DNA from: an uncultured Anaplasmataceae bacterium | Lineage (GTDB): Bacteria; Pseudomonadota; Alphaproteobacteria; Rickettsiales; CAIPFW01 | Assembly: GCA_903864455.1 (NCBI GenBank) | Contig: CAIPFW010000083.1 | Location: forward strand, 1 to 5,716 | Reading direction: 5' to 3' | DNA length: 5,716 nucleotides | Shown: piece after piece, positions 1-5,706 of the stretch | Position numbering within the stretch: position 1 is the stretch's first letter | Layout of the letters: every line of letters begins with the position of its first letter | Translations under genes and position numbers: made by a program | The notes under the pieces: generated by a model | What the model saw: only the letters and a program-made list of their open reading frames with translations | What the model was told of the DNA's origin: nothing | The model's database searches: none

Positions 1-486
1 AAATATAATATATTTTTGAAATATATAGACAAATGCCATTTTGAAAGAAAAGGCTTGCCAGAAGTTTTTATAAATCGTGAAAAGTTTATTCCAAACGAGC
101 AAAATGGACCAAAAATTTCATTCAATTTGACCCATAACAGAGCGAATGAAAATGTTCATAGCACGATTTTTGACATTGAAATTGATTATACGATTCATGG
201 TATGGATTCTGTCAATCAAACAAAGCAAGATTATGAAGTTTACACATTGAAACTTATTTACATTGCTTTAACAAATATTGACAATTCTCAATCAATTCCA
301 GAATTGGAATTAAAGCAAATCTTGTTAATCGATGTTCCGCATCTAACATTCCCTCATATTGAAAGATTTGTTTTTGATTTTCTAAGAGATAGTGGTTCAG
401 CACCTCTTCAAATACAACCAATTAATTGGGTTGAATTATTTGAAAAAGAAGAAAAAAATCGTCAAAATATTTATAACGAGAATTAA
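1..486 (+). CDS. secB: Protein-export chaperone SecB (5' end missing)
   Basis: SecB is a cytoplasmic homotetrameric chaperone that keeps preproteins unfolded and delivers them to SecA for Sec translocation. The reading frame is open from the left edge, so 161 residues are visible. The family signature is clearest in the C-terminal half: DVPHLTFPHIERFVFDFL followed by APLQIQPINWVELF matches the SecB pattern P-x-x-x-FP-x-x-R...PPL-x-L-x-PINF-x-x-LY. Near the visible N-terminus, KYIDKCHFER aligns with the QYIKDLSFE strand that begins the SecB fold. In relatives about 10-15 residues precede that strand, and no ATG lies in this part of the window, so the true start is probably upstream. A TTG at position 16 is an alternative but would remove most of the N-terminal tail. 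The sequence is divergent from textbook SecB. The gene ends in TAA, 16 bp from the convergent gene. The family call is confident; the start is unknown. Confidence 0.88.
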   Translation, partial: KYNIFLKYIDKCHFERKGLPEVFINREKFIPNEQNGPKISFNLTHNRANENVHSTIFDIEIDYTIHGMDSVNQTKQDYEVYTLKLIYIALTNIDNSQSIPELELKQILLIDVPHLTFPHIERFVFDFLRDSGSAPLQIQPINWVELFEKEEKNRQNIYNEN

Positions 487-502
487 AAAAAGAAAACTCA
501 AG

Positions 503-1012
503 CTATGCGATAAAATAAAACAACAATAGAAACATAAAAGGCAAAATAAATGTTGCATAAAAAGACAATTTACTTGCTATAGATTGTTTATTTGGATTTC
601 TTTTCCATCGAATCGCTAAATAAAATAATATTCCAACTATGAATGTAATGATAATAGATATACCGCTATTCATGTGAAAAGCGCTCATTGCAATTAAAAA
701 ATATAATGCAAGATTGAAAAAGAAAGTATAGAAAATAACATTTCTCCATTTTTCATTTAAATCAAACGGTTGTTTATCTGAACTTCTATTCAGATATAAA
801 TTTACTAATTTACCTTGACAAAATAAAGACAGTATATTGAGCGTCATTAATATACTTAATTCGGAATAAATAATAAAATTCGAAATATTGCTAAAAGCGA
901 CGCCAATCAAAAAAACAAATATTACAAAACATGAGCAAAAAATTTGTGGCATGAGGCATAGCAATATTGCAAAATATTTTCCTATTTTGTTGTAAGCTAT
1001 TTTCAATTTCAT
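503..1012 (-). CDS. Multi-pass inner-membrane protein of unknown function
   Basis: I do not recognise this 169-residue protein. It is very hydrophobic, with about five predicted membrane segments near residues 14-40, 45-64, 92-112, 116-134 and 149-168. A polar loop at roughly 66-91 contains SSDKQPFDLNEKWRN, and a basic loop RWKRNPNK follows the fourth segment. No catalytic motif is visible. I chose the ATG at 1012 over an in-frame TTG at 1030. The ATG gives a typical basic N-terminus (MKLKIAYNK), and the TTG would sit almost at the transcription start expected from the -10-like hexamer at 1039-1044. Neither start has a good Shine-Dalgarno sequence. The gene lies on the same strand as degP and 97 bp downstream, so it may be a late member of that operon or separately transcribed. 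It ends in TAG facing secB. The open frame and membrane pattern are convincing; the function is open. Confidence 0.72.
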   Translation of the reverse strand: MKLKIAYNKIGKYFAILLCLMPQIFCSCFVIFVFLIGVAFSNISNFIIYSELSILMTLNILSLFCQGKLVNLYLNRSSDKQPFDLNEKWRNVIFYTFFFNLALYFLIAMSAFHMNSGISIIITFIVGILFYLAIRWKRNPNKQSIASKLSFYATFILPFMFLLLFYFIA

Positions 1013-1038
1013 AAAAATTTTGAGAATCAAGAGTGTAT

Positions 1039-1065
1039 ATGATACTCAGTATCAATTAAAGTTAA
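1039..1065 (-). promoter_or_regulatory. Possible promoter of the membrane-protein gene
   Basis: Read on the minus strand, TATCAT (1044-1039) matches the -10 consensus at five of six positions. TTAACT (1065-1060) matches the -35 consensus at four of six, with a short 15-bp spacer. Transcription would begin near 1031, leaving a leader of about 19 nt before the ATG at 1012. In DNA this AT-rich such matches are common, so the call is weak. It gains some weight from the overlapping palindrome. Confidence 0.25.
1040..1054. promoter_or_regulatory. Perfect 15-bp palindrome, operator-like
   Basis: TGATACT and AGTATCA form a perfect 7-bp inverted repeat around a single central base. It lies in the 97-bp spacer between degP and the downstream membrane-protein gene, 28 bp before that gene's ATG. 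Its inner arm overlaps a possible minus-strand -10 element. That geometry is typical of a repressor operator. The arms are too short and A/T-rich, and no T-run follows, so it does not look like a terminator. The cognate regulator, if any, is not in the window. Confidence 0.4.
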
Positions 1066-1109
1066 CTTAATAAATCTACAATTAAATTAAGCATTTTACT
1101 GATATTTTT

Positions 1110-2780
1110 TCACTTCTCCAAGGTCGGCGAAACAAACATAATAATTCCACCTCTGTTTACTAAGAATAAAATTGTTTTTTTACCTTTAATTTTTGTCTCA
1201 AAATCTTGAATGCTCGTTACAGTTTCTTGATTTACCTGAGTGATTATGTCTTTTTTCATCAATCCAACATCGGCACAAGGTGAATCATTTTTCACATCAA
1301 CGATCACAACTCCGCTAGAAATACTTTTGTCAATTTTAAATTGCTGTCTCACCTCCTCACTCAAATCAGCTATTGACAACCCATAATCCTTGAACTCCTT
1401 TGATTCATATTTTTTAGGCTCAACTTCTTTTTTTTTATTTGGATTTTTTTGATCTTTTAAATTATTAAGCTCTTTATTTTCAAGGATTTTTATTTTGACA
1501 ATTTTGTCTTTTCCTTGTGAAATTAATTTCATCGTTGCGATAGAATCTATCGGCGTAACTGCGACAAGTCTCGGTAATTGCCTCATGGATTTAATTTTTA
1601 TATCATTAAATTCTAAAATTAAATCTCCAACTTGCAAACCCGCCTGATCTGCAGGGCTATCTTTTATAACTTCAGCAACCAAAGCTCCAGAAGGCTCGCT
1701 CAAGCCAAGAGCATCTGCCATTTCTTGATTCAAAGCTTGAATTTTTATTCCTAAATACCCACGCTTGATTTTCTTCCCTTCTTTTAAATCGTTTAAAATC
1801 GGAACAGCTAAATTTGATGGAATCGAAAAACCTATTCCAACGTTCCCACCTGATGGAGAGATAATCGCAGTGTTTATGCCGATTACATCACCGATGGCAT
1901 TAAACAAAGGCCCGCCAGAATGACCACGATTAATAGATGCATCCGTTTGAATAAAATTATCATACGGGCCAGCATTGATATCTCTTGCAATAGCTGAAAC
2001 AACACCCGTACTCACAGACCCTCCAAGACCAAATGGATTGCCAATCGCAATTGCCCAATGTCCGATTTTTACAAGGTCTGAATCACCAAAAGATACAAAA
2101 TCTAATGAATTTTTTGGCATCACTTTTAATAAAGCTAAGTCTATCAATTCATCAGCACCTATTAATTTTGCCTTTAATTGCTTGTCATCGCTGAATTTTA
2201 CGCTGATTTCATCAGCATCCTCAATGACATGATTATTTGTAACGATATATCCATCAGCACTGATTACAAAACCTGAGCCAAAAGTCATTTCCTTGTTTGC
2301 ATGTGGATTTGCTGGCTTCTCTTCACGCTCACCTTTTTCACCAAATGGCGATGCACCACCACCACCAAAAGGAGAGGAGAAAAATCTATCTAAAAAATCT
2401 CTCACATCCTTGTCACCCATTGATATGTGGGCTTTATGATCAACTTTTTTTGTTGTAATGATACTTACAACTGAAGGCATTAGTTTTTCAGTTAAATCAG
2501 CAAAACCAACTTTTTCAAAGTTTTTTATTTCTAAATTTTGCTCGAAATGTTTCTCTGGCTTTTGTTCTAGATTTTTTTCTGAGTTTTTTTCTAAACGCTC
2601 TTCATCTTTTTTAACCTCATCCCTTCTTATTTCAATTCTTGGTTCAGCTTTTTGTTTAGTAAAGATATCAGCAAACCCTGCTAATTCAACTTTTTCCTTT
2701 TGCGACAATGAATAACTTGCCCCCAAGAACGATGAAACAAAAATAAAACCCAAAAGTGCGAAATTTTTATACTTTTTCAT
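1110..2780 (-). CDS. degP: Periplasmic serine protease/chaperone DegP (HtrA family, Do-like)
   Basis: DegP degrades or refolds misfolded proteins in the periplasm. The 556-residue product starts with a Sec-type signal or anchor (MKKYKNFALLGFIFVSSFLGA). A Lys/Glu-rich linker (about 45-90) with a tandem tetrapeptide repeat follows, then a trypsin-like domain (about 93-335). The catalytic triad is visible: His184 in TNNHV, Asp214 in DELIDLALL and Ser288 in GHSGGP. The family usually has GNSGGP, so the residue before Ser is His instead of Asn. The Gly/Phe-rich stretch around 135-148 is the LA-loop region. PDZ1 begins at RGYLGI (about 340-435) and PDZ2 at YGLSI (about 466-552), joined by a Lys-rich linker. 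I chose the ATG at 2780 over an in-frame TTG at 2792; it leaves 16 bp after hflC and gives a clean signal peptide. No clear Shine-Dalgarno sequence precedes it. Its position behind hflC is the standard alphaproteobacterial arrangement. Confidence 0.95.
   Translation of the reverse strand: MKKYKNFALLGFIFVSSFLGASYSLSQKEKVELAGFADIFTKQKAEPRIEIRRDEVKKDEERLEKNSEKNLEQKPEKHFEQNLEIKNFEKVGFADLTEKLMPSVVSIITTKKVDHKAHISMGDKDVRDFLDRFFSSPFGGGGASPFGEKGEREEKPANPHANKEMTFGSGFVISADGYIVTNNHVIEDADEISVKFSDDKQLKAKLIGADELIDLALLKVMPKNSLDFVSFGDSDLVKIGHWAIAIGNPFGLGGSVSTGVVSAIARDINAGPYDNFIQTDASINRGHSGGPLFNAIGDVIGINTAIISPSGGNVGIGFSIPSNLAVPILNDLKEGKKIKRGYLGIKIQALNQEMADALGLSEPSGALVAEVIKDSPADQAGLQVGDLILEFNDIKIKSMRQLPRLVAVTPIDSIATMKLISQGKDKIVKIKILENKELNNLKDQKNPNKKKEVEPKKYESKEFKDYGLSIADLSEEVRQQFKIDKSISSGVVIVDVKNDSPCADVGLMKKDIITQVNQETVTSIQDFETKIKGKKTILFLVNRGGIIMFVSPTLEK
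2520..2591 (-). repeat. Six 12-bp tandem units encoding a Glu-led tetrapeptide repeat in DegP
   Basis: Codons for residues 64-87 of DegP form six consecutive four-residue units, each beginning with Glu: E-(K/Q/I)-(N/K/H)-x. The fourth position is S, L, P, F, L and N in turn. Each unit is 12 bp and most begin GAA-AAA or GAA/GAG-CAA. The repeat lies between the signal peptide and the protease domain, in a charged linker where a length change would not disturb the fold. Units have diverged at the DNA level, so this is an old or degenerate repeat, not a fresh expansion. Confidence 0.75.
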
Positions 2781-2796
2781 ATTGTTTATCAAATAT

Positions 2797-3672
2797 CTAT
2801 TTGCTATTTTGACCTAAATTTTTTAACAAAAACTTTAAATAATCGTTTTCTTCATTCAAAATAAATAAAGTGTTTTTTGAATTAAGAGTTTTTTTATAAG
2901 TTTCTAAATACCTTAAATATTGAAAATAGTCAAGATCTTTTGAAAACGCCGTATTATAAATTTTTGCAGATTCTGCATCCGCTTCACCCTTCAGAGTTGC
3001 AGATTTAAGCTTTGCATCGGATATTATAAATGCTGATTCTTTATCCGCAGCGGACGTGATGATGGATTTTTCCTGAAATCCTGTAGCACGGATTTCTTTT
3101 GCCTCCTTTGCTCTATCAGTTTTCATTCTTGAGAAAATCGCTTCAAGATTTTCGTTAGGAAATCCTACCGTTTTCACTCTTACATCAACAATTTCAATTC
3201 CAAATGATTTTGCACTCTCGATAACAGATTTTTTGATAAATAATATTGTGTCGTTTCTGCATTCAGACACAAAGCAATTCAAAGAGACTTTTGCTATTGC
3301 CTCACGAGTCGCGGATTCAACAATTGGGGAGATTCTTATCGCCAAATTTCTTTCATTTCTCACTGATTGAAAGAAAAGTAATGGGTCAGCAATTCTATAT
3401 TTTGTATATGTATCGACTAAAACACGTTTTTGGTCGGAAGCAATAGCTTCACGAAGCTCAGATGAAAAGCCAAGAACTTTTTTTTCAAAATAATTTGCCT
3501 TATCTATAAAAGGTATTTTGAAATGCAACCCCGCATCAAGAATCTCCTCACTTACAATTTTTCCGAATTGCAAAACAATCGCTTGTTCACCTTGATTTAC
3601 AATAAATGCAGAATCTGCAAGAGCAATCAAAGCGATGACAAAAACAACTATAAATTGAATTTTTTTAAACAT
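2797..3672 (-). CDS. hflC: SPFH-domain membrane protein HflC, partner of HflK
   Basis: HflC pairs with HflK in a large inner-membrane SPFH assembly, facing the periplasm, that in E. coli binds FtsH and modulates its proteolysis. The 291-residue protein has one N-terminal membrane anchor (about 6-24). It is followed by the typical entry to the SPFH domain, VNQGEQAIVLQFGKI, then GLHFKIPF and a DTYTKYRIADPLLFF stretch. The C-terminal coiled region has FSRMKTDRAKEAKEIRATG (about 180-198), the Ala/Glu-rich helix with GEADAESAKIYN, and the family ending DYFQYLRYLETYKKTL with a final LKFLL helix. Its length is ordinary for HflC. The ATG at 3672 is supported by an AGGT Shine-Dalgarno sequence and by position, 18 bp after the hflK stop. 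It ends in TAG, 16 bp before the degP ATG, so it is surely cotranscribed with both neighbours. Confidence 0.95.
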   Translation of the reverse strand: MFKKIQFIVVFVIALIALADSAFIVNQGEQAIVLQFGKIVSEEILDAGLHFKIPFIDKANYFEKKVLGFSSELREAIASDQKRVLVDTYTKYRIADPLLFFQSVRNERNLAIRISPIVESATREAIAKVSLNCFVSECRNDTILFIKKSVIESAKSFGIEIVDVRVKTVGFPNENLEAIFSRMKTDRAKEAKEIRATGFQEKSIITSAADKESAFIISDAKLKSATLKGEADAESAKIYNTAFSKDLDYFQYLRYLETYKKTLNSKNTLFILNEENDYLKFLLKNLGQNSK

Positions 3673-3678
3673 AATTTT

Positions 3679-3682
3679 ACCT
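3679..3682 (-). promoter_or_regulatory. Ribosome binding site of hflC
   Basis: On the minus strand AGGT lies in the 18-bp hflK-hflC spacer, with 7 nt between the AGG core and the ATG at 3672. It is the only recognisable Shine-Dalgarno sequence among the four minus-strand genes and fixes the hflC start. Confidence 0.6.
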
Positions 3683-3690
3683 AAAATTGA

Positions 3691-4890
3691 TCATTTATTT
3701 TCATCATTATTCTTTTTTGGCTCGTCTTGTATTGGGCTGAAGTTCTTCATCAAATCGCCCATATTCATAATATTGAGATTTTGCGAACCACCCTTGGAGC
3801 CCCCAGACCCAATAATAACTTTTTTCGTGTTACCAAAAACATCTTCCATCAAATCGTTATAAAGTCTAATTTTAGTCAATTCTTTATTCTCAGTATACAT
3901 AGGATAAAGAGACATCATTTTCGCAACTTCACCTTTTGCCGTGTTGACTGTCTGATAATAATACGATTCTGCTTGATTGACGATTTGAGCTGCATCTCCT
4001 TTTGCTCTCGGAATCACATCATTTCTATATGCCTGAGCCATATTAATCTCTCTTTCTCTGTCAGCCCTTGCGCTTTGAACATCTCGAAACGATGCAATAA
4101 CTTGCTTTGGTGGGTCAATTTTTTTTATTGGAATTGAGAGAATTTGAATTCCAAGTTTGTAACTGTCAAGAATTTCTTGCATTATTTTTCTGCATTCGTC
4201 AGCTACAATGGCTCTTCCTTCACCAAGAACGAAGAACATATTGTTGTTCCCAACAATCTCTCTCATCACACTTTCAGCAACATTTCTCACTGTTAAAGAA
4301 ATATCCATTTCTCTCATATTAAAAAGATAGTCACCGGCATCACTGATTCTCCATTGAACGTCAAAGTTTACATCAACAATATTTTCATCTTTTGTAACCA
4401 TGGTGCTTTCAGTATAAATCGTTGAATCGTCTTGACTTGCGACTGAACGATAGCCGATTTCTTCAGTATTAATAGCCGTTACTTTTACTTTATAAACATT
4501 TTCAATTGGATATGGCAAATGATAAGACAATCCAGGGGTTGTAGTAGCATGATATTTTCCAAGACGCATCACAACGCCTTCCTGATCAGCTTGAACTATA
4601 TAGAATCCAGATATCAGCCATATAAAAGCAACAAAAACAATTGAAGATAAAATAATTTTTGAAAAATTAAAACTTTTATCGTTGTCGTTCGAATTTTTAG
4701 ATCCATGTGGATTTGGTAATAATTTATCAAAAAAATTTTTAATTTTTTCGTCAAAATTTACCGCACCTCCTCTATTTCTGTTGTTAAAACTATTGTTAGA
4801 GTTCGGATTATTTATTTTATTTCTTTTAATTTGCTGAAATGCAATGAATCCAATCGTTGCGGCCATTACAATAAAGTCAATGAATGACAT
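3691..4890 (-). CDS. hflK: SPFH-domain membrane protein HflK, partner of HflC
   Basis: HflK is the larger subunit of the HflK-HflC complex that restrains the FtsH protease. The family core is clear in this 399-residue protein. An Asn/Gly-rich cytoplasmic region (about 24-75) contains the FDEKIKNFFDKLLP helix, and a membrane segment lies at about 78-98. The SPFH domain follows, with GVVMRLGKY, PGLSYHLPYPIE and TKDENIVDVNFDVQWRI. The highly conserved PPKQVIASFRDVQSARADRE begins near 260 and leads to QAYRNDVIPRAKGDAAQI. The C-terminus is low-complexity and polar. Unusual is an extra hydrophobic stretch at residues 4-19 (IDFIVMAATIGFIAF) followed by basic residues; textbook HflK begins directly with a polar Gly/Pro-rich tail. 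The ATG at 4890 lacks a Shine-Dalgarno sequence. The only other early Met is residue 9, inside that stretch. It is the first gene of the hflK-hflC-degP operon. Confidence 0.94.
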   Translation of the reverse strand: MSFIDFIVMAATIGFIAFQQIKRNKINNPNSNNSFNNRNRGGAVNFDEKIKNFFDKLLPNPHGSKNSNDNDKSFNFSKIILSSIVFVAFIWLISGFYIVQADQEGVVMRLGKYHATTTPGLSYHLPYPIENVYKVKVTAINTEEIGYRSVASQDDSTIYTESTMVTKDENIVDVNFDVQWRISDAGDYLFNMREMDISLTVRNVAESVMREIVGNNNMFFVLGEGRAIVADECRKIMQEILDSYKLGIQILSIPIKKIDPPKQVIASFRDVQSARADREREINMAQAYRNDVIPRAKGDAAQIVNQAESYYYQTVNTAKGEVAKMMSLYPMYTENKELTKIRLYNDLMEDVFGNTKKVIIGSGGSKGGSQNLNIMNMGDLMKNFSPIQDEPKKNNDENK

Positions 4891-4961
4891 AAATAGATTT
4901 TTAGTATCAAATAAATATTAAGTTTATCATAAAAATAGAAAAATTATTCAGAGAATTTGAT

Positions 4962-4990
4962 TTGAATTGATATAAATTCGTGCGAATAAT
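4962..4990 (+). promoter_or_regulatory. Candidate promoter for the rightward gene
   Basis: TTGAAT (4962-4967) matches four of six -35 consensus bases, and AATAAT (4985-4990) matches five of six -10 bases, with the ideal 17-bp spacer. The start site would be near 4997, giving a leader of about 70 nt to the ATG at 5067 or about 30 nt to the ATG at 5028. The -10 and spacer lie inside the perfect inverted repeat, so a protein bound there would block the promoter. No equally good promoter was found for hflK on the other strand. Confidence 0.4.
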
Positions 4991-4999
4991 TTATATCAA
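4967..4999. repeat. Perfect 12-bp inverted repeat with 9-nt loop in the divergent spacer
   Basis: Arm 4967-4978 (TTGATATAAATT) is the exact reverse complement of 4988-4999; the loop is CGTGCGAAT. A second, alternative dyad, ATTCG-TG-CGAAT (4976-4987), sits at its centre. The element lies between two divergently transcribed genes, 77 bp from the hflK ATG and 67 bp from the proposed start of the rightward gene. By symmetry each strand carries TTGATA, a 17-bp gap and TTTATA. A shared operator or bidirectional promoter element is more likely than a terminator, because no transcript is expected to end here. Confidence 0.65.
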
Positions 5000-5054
5000 A
5001 AAATCGCTTAAATAAATTCGCAACATTATGTGGAAAGAAAATATTCCTCTCATC

Positions 5055-5059
5055 AAGGA
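5055..5059 (+). promoter_or_regulatory. Ribosome binding site deciding the start at 5067
   Basis: AAGGA is followed by a 7-nt spacer and then ATG at 5067. The earlier in-frame ATG at 5028 has no Shine-Dalgarno sequence, so the downstream start is preferred. Confidence 0.55.
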
Positions 5060-5066
5060 ATACATA

Positions 5067-5606
5067 ATGAAATGCATAAAAAATGCAATTCTTTTGATTA
5101 AAAATAATAAATTATTATCGGCATCTATTCTTATCGGATTTATAATTGCGATAGTAATTTTATTGATAATGACATCTATCAAAAAAAAAGAATTGACATT
5201 CAGAATCGCACAAGAAATAGAAGGCAAATCTTTAAGCGAGGATTTAACGAATCAAATTATTCATTGGGTGGAACATTATGAGTCAAAAAATTCATTTATA
5301 AATGAGCAATATGATAAATTTATAAGGAATGTTTGTGTAGAAAGCGATTTACATAAAAAACTTTTTGATAAGGATATTTGGGAAAAAGATGAATATCACA
5401 AAAATCAAGCAATCTTATACGACAATTTTAAACCAATTGAAAAAAATTCTGATTTCACAAAAACTATAGGAAATTATCCATCATTGCATAAGATTTTATC
5501 GATTTCAAAAGAAGAATTACATTCCTATATTGCAAAATATGTGGAAAAAAAGCTCGATGAGGCAAAAATTTTTTCATTAAAAATGAAAAGAGGCGATTGG
5601 CTTTAA
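5067..5606 (+). CDS. Single-pass membrane protein of unknown function, probably cut short by a frame change
   Basis: I do not recognise this protein. From the ATG at 5067, which has a good AAGGA ribosome site, it has 179 residues; an earlier in-frame ATG at 5028 would add 13. It begins with a basic helix (MKCIKNAILLIKNNK). One strongly hydrophobic segment follows at about 18-36 (ASILIGFIIAIVILLIM), ended by Lys residues (SIKKK). The rest is a soluble, charged, mostly helical domain rich in Lys, Glu, Asp and Asn. It includes NQIIHWVEHYES and a Lys/Glu-rich C-terminal helix around EELHSYIAKYVEKKLDEAKIF. No enzyme motif is seen. By the positive-inside rule its topology is uncertain, because both flanks are basic. 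It is divergent from hflK and shares the spacer with the inverted repeat. The TAA at 5604 may not be the natural end, since the +1 frame stays open to 5706. Confidence 0.68.
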   Translation: MKCIKNAILLIKNNKLLSASILIGFIIAIVILLIMTSIKKKELTFRIAQEIEGKSLSEDLTNQIIHWVEHYESKNSFINEQYDKFIRNVCVESDLHKKLFDKDIWEKDEYHKNQAILYDNFKPIEKNSDFTKTIGNYPSLHKILSISKEELHSYIAKYVEKKLDEAKIFSLKMKRGDWL

Positions 5607-5706
5607 ATATAGCGATATTGAATCTTTATTAAAAAAAAATGAAGTAAAGAAATCTGATTATGATTTTTTTTTCTCAAGTCAGAATTTTGAATTCGGATTT
5701 CAATAA
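5605..5706 (+). other. Probable +1-frame continuation of the preceding gene
   Basis: After the last sense codon of the 5067 gene (CTT at 5601-5603), the +1 frame reads 33 further codons from AAA (5605) to CAA (5703) and stops at TAA (5704-5706). The peptide starts KYSDIESLLKKNEVKKSDYD and has the same Lys/Ser/Asp/Glu-rich make-up as the upstream domain. This frame is open only from 5587 and contains no ATG, GTG or TTG, so it cannot easily be a separate gene. The joined product would have about 212 residues. Removing one T from the TTT at 5602-5604 would restore a single frame. Possible explanations are a recent frameshift mutation, a sequencing or assembly error, programmed frameshifting, or chance. 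The last 10 bases of the window hold nothing recognisable. Confidence 0.45.

Noticed and set aside
487..502. Possible bidirectional terminator between secB and the convergent gene
   Set aside because: The 16-bp gap and adjoining gene ends contain A-runs but no stem-loop that I can pair.
1975..2232. Plus-strand open frame of 85 codons
   Set aside because: It lies wholly antisense inside the protease domain of degP, whose catalytic motifs prove the minus strand is coding.
2458..2715. Plus-strand open frame of 85 codons, Ser/Phe-rich
   Set aside because: Antisense to the Lys/Glu-rich linker of degP; the Phe/Ser richness is the mirror image of GAA/AAA codons.
3246..3446. Plus-strand open frame of 66 codons
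   Set aside because: Antisense inside hflC, with no ribosome site or recognisable protein pattern.
3727..4322. Two overlapping plus-strand open frames
   Set aside because: Both are antisense inside the most conserved part of hflK and have composition typical of complementary-strand frames.
4967..4999. Inverted repeat as an intrinsic terminator
   Set aside because: The stem is A/T-only except for one G/C pair, no T-run follows on either strand, and it sits between divergent gene starts.
4991..5227. Minus-strand open frame of 78 codons
   Set aside because: It is antisense to the longer rightward gene, which has a good ribosome site and a clear membrane segment, and it would end inside the inverted repeat.
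5631..5672. Nine-base A-run and nine-base T-run as the cause of the frame change
   Set aside because: Both runs lie downstream of the stop at 5604, so an indel in them cannot explain the switch of frame, though it could alter the continuation after them.
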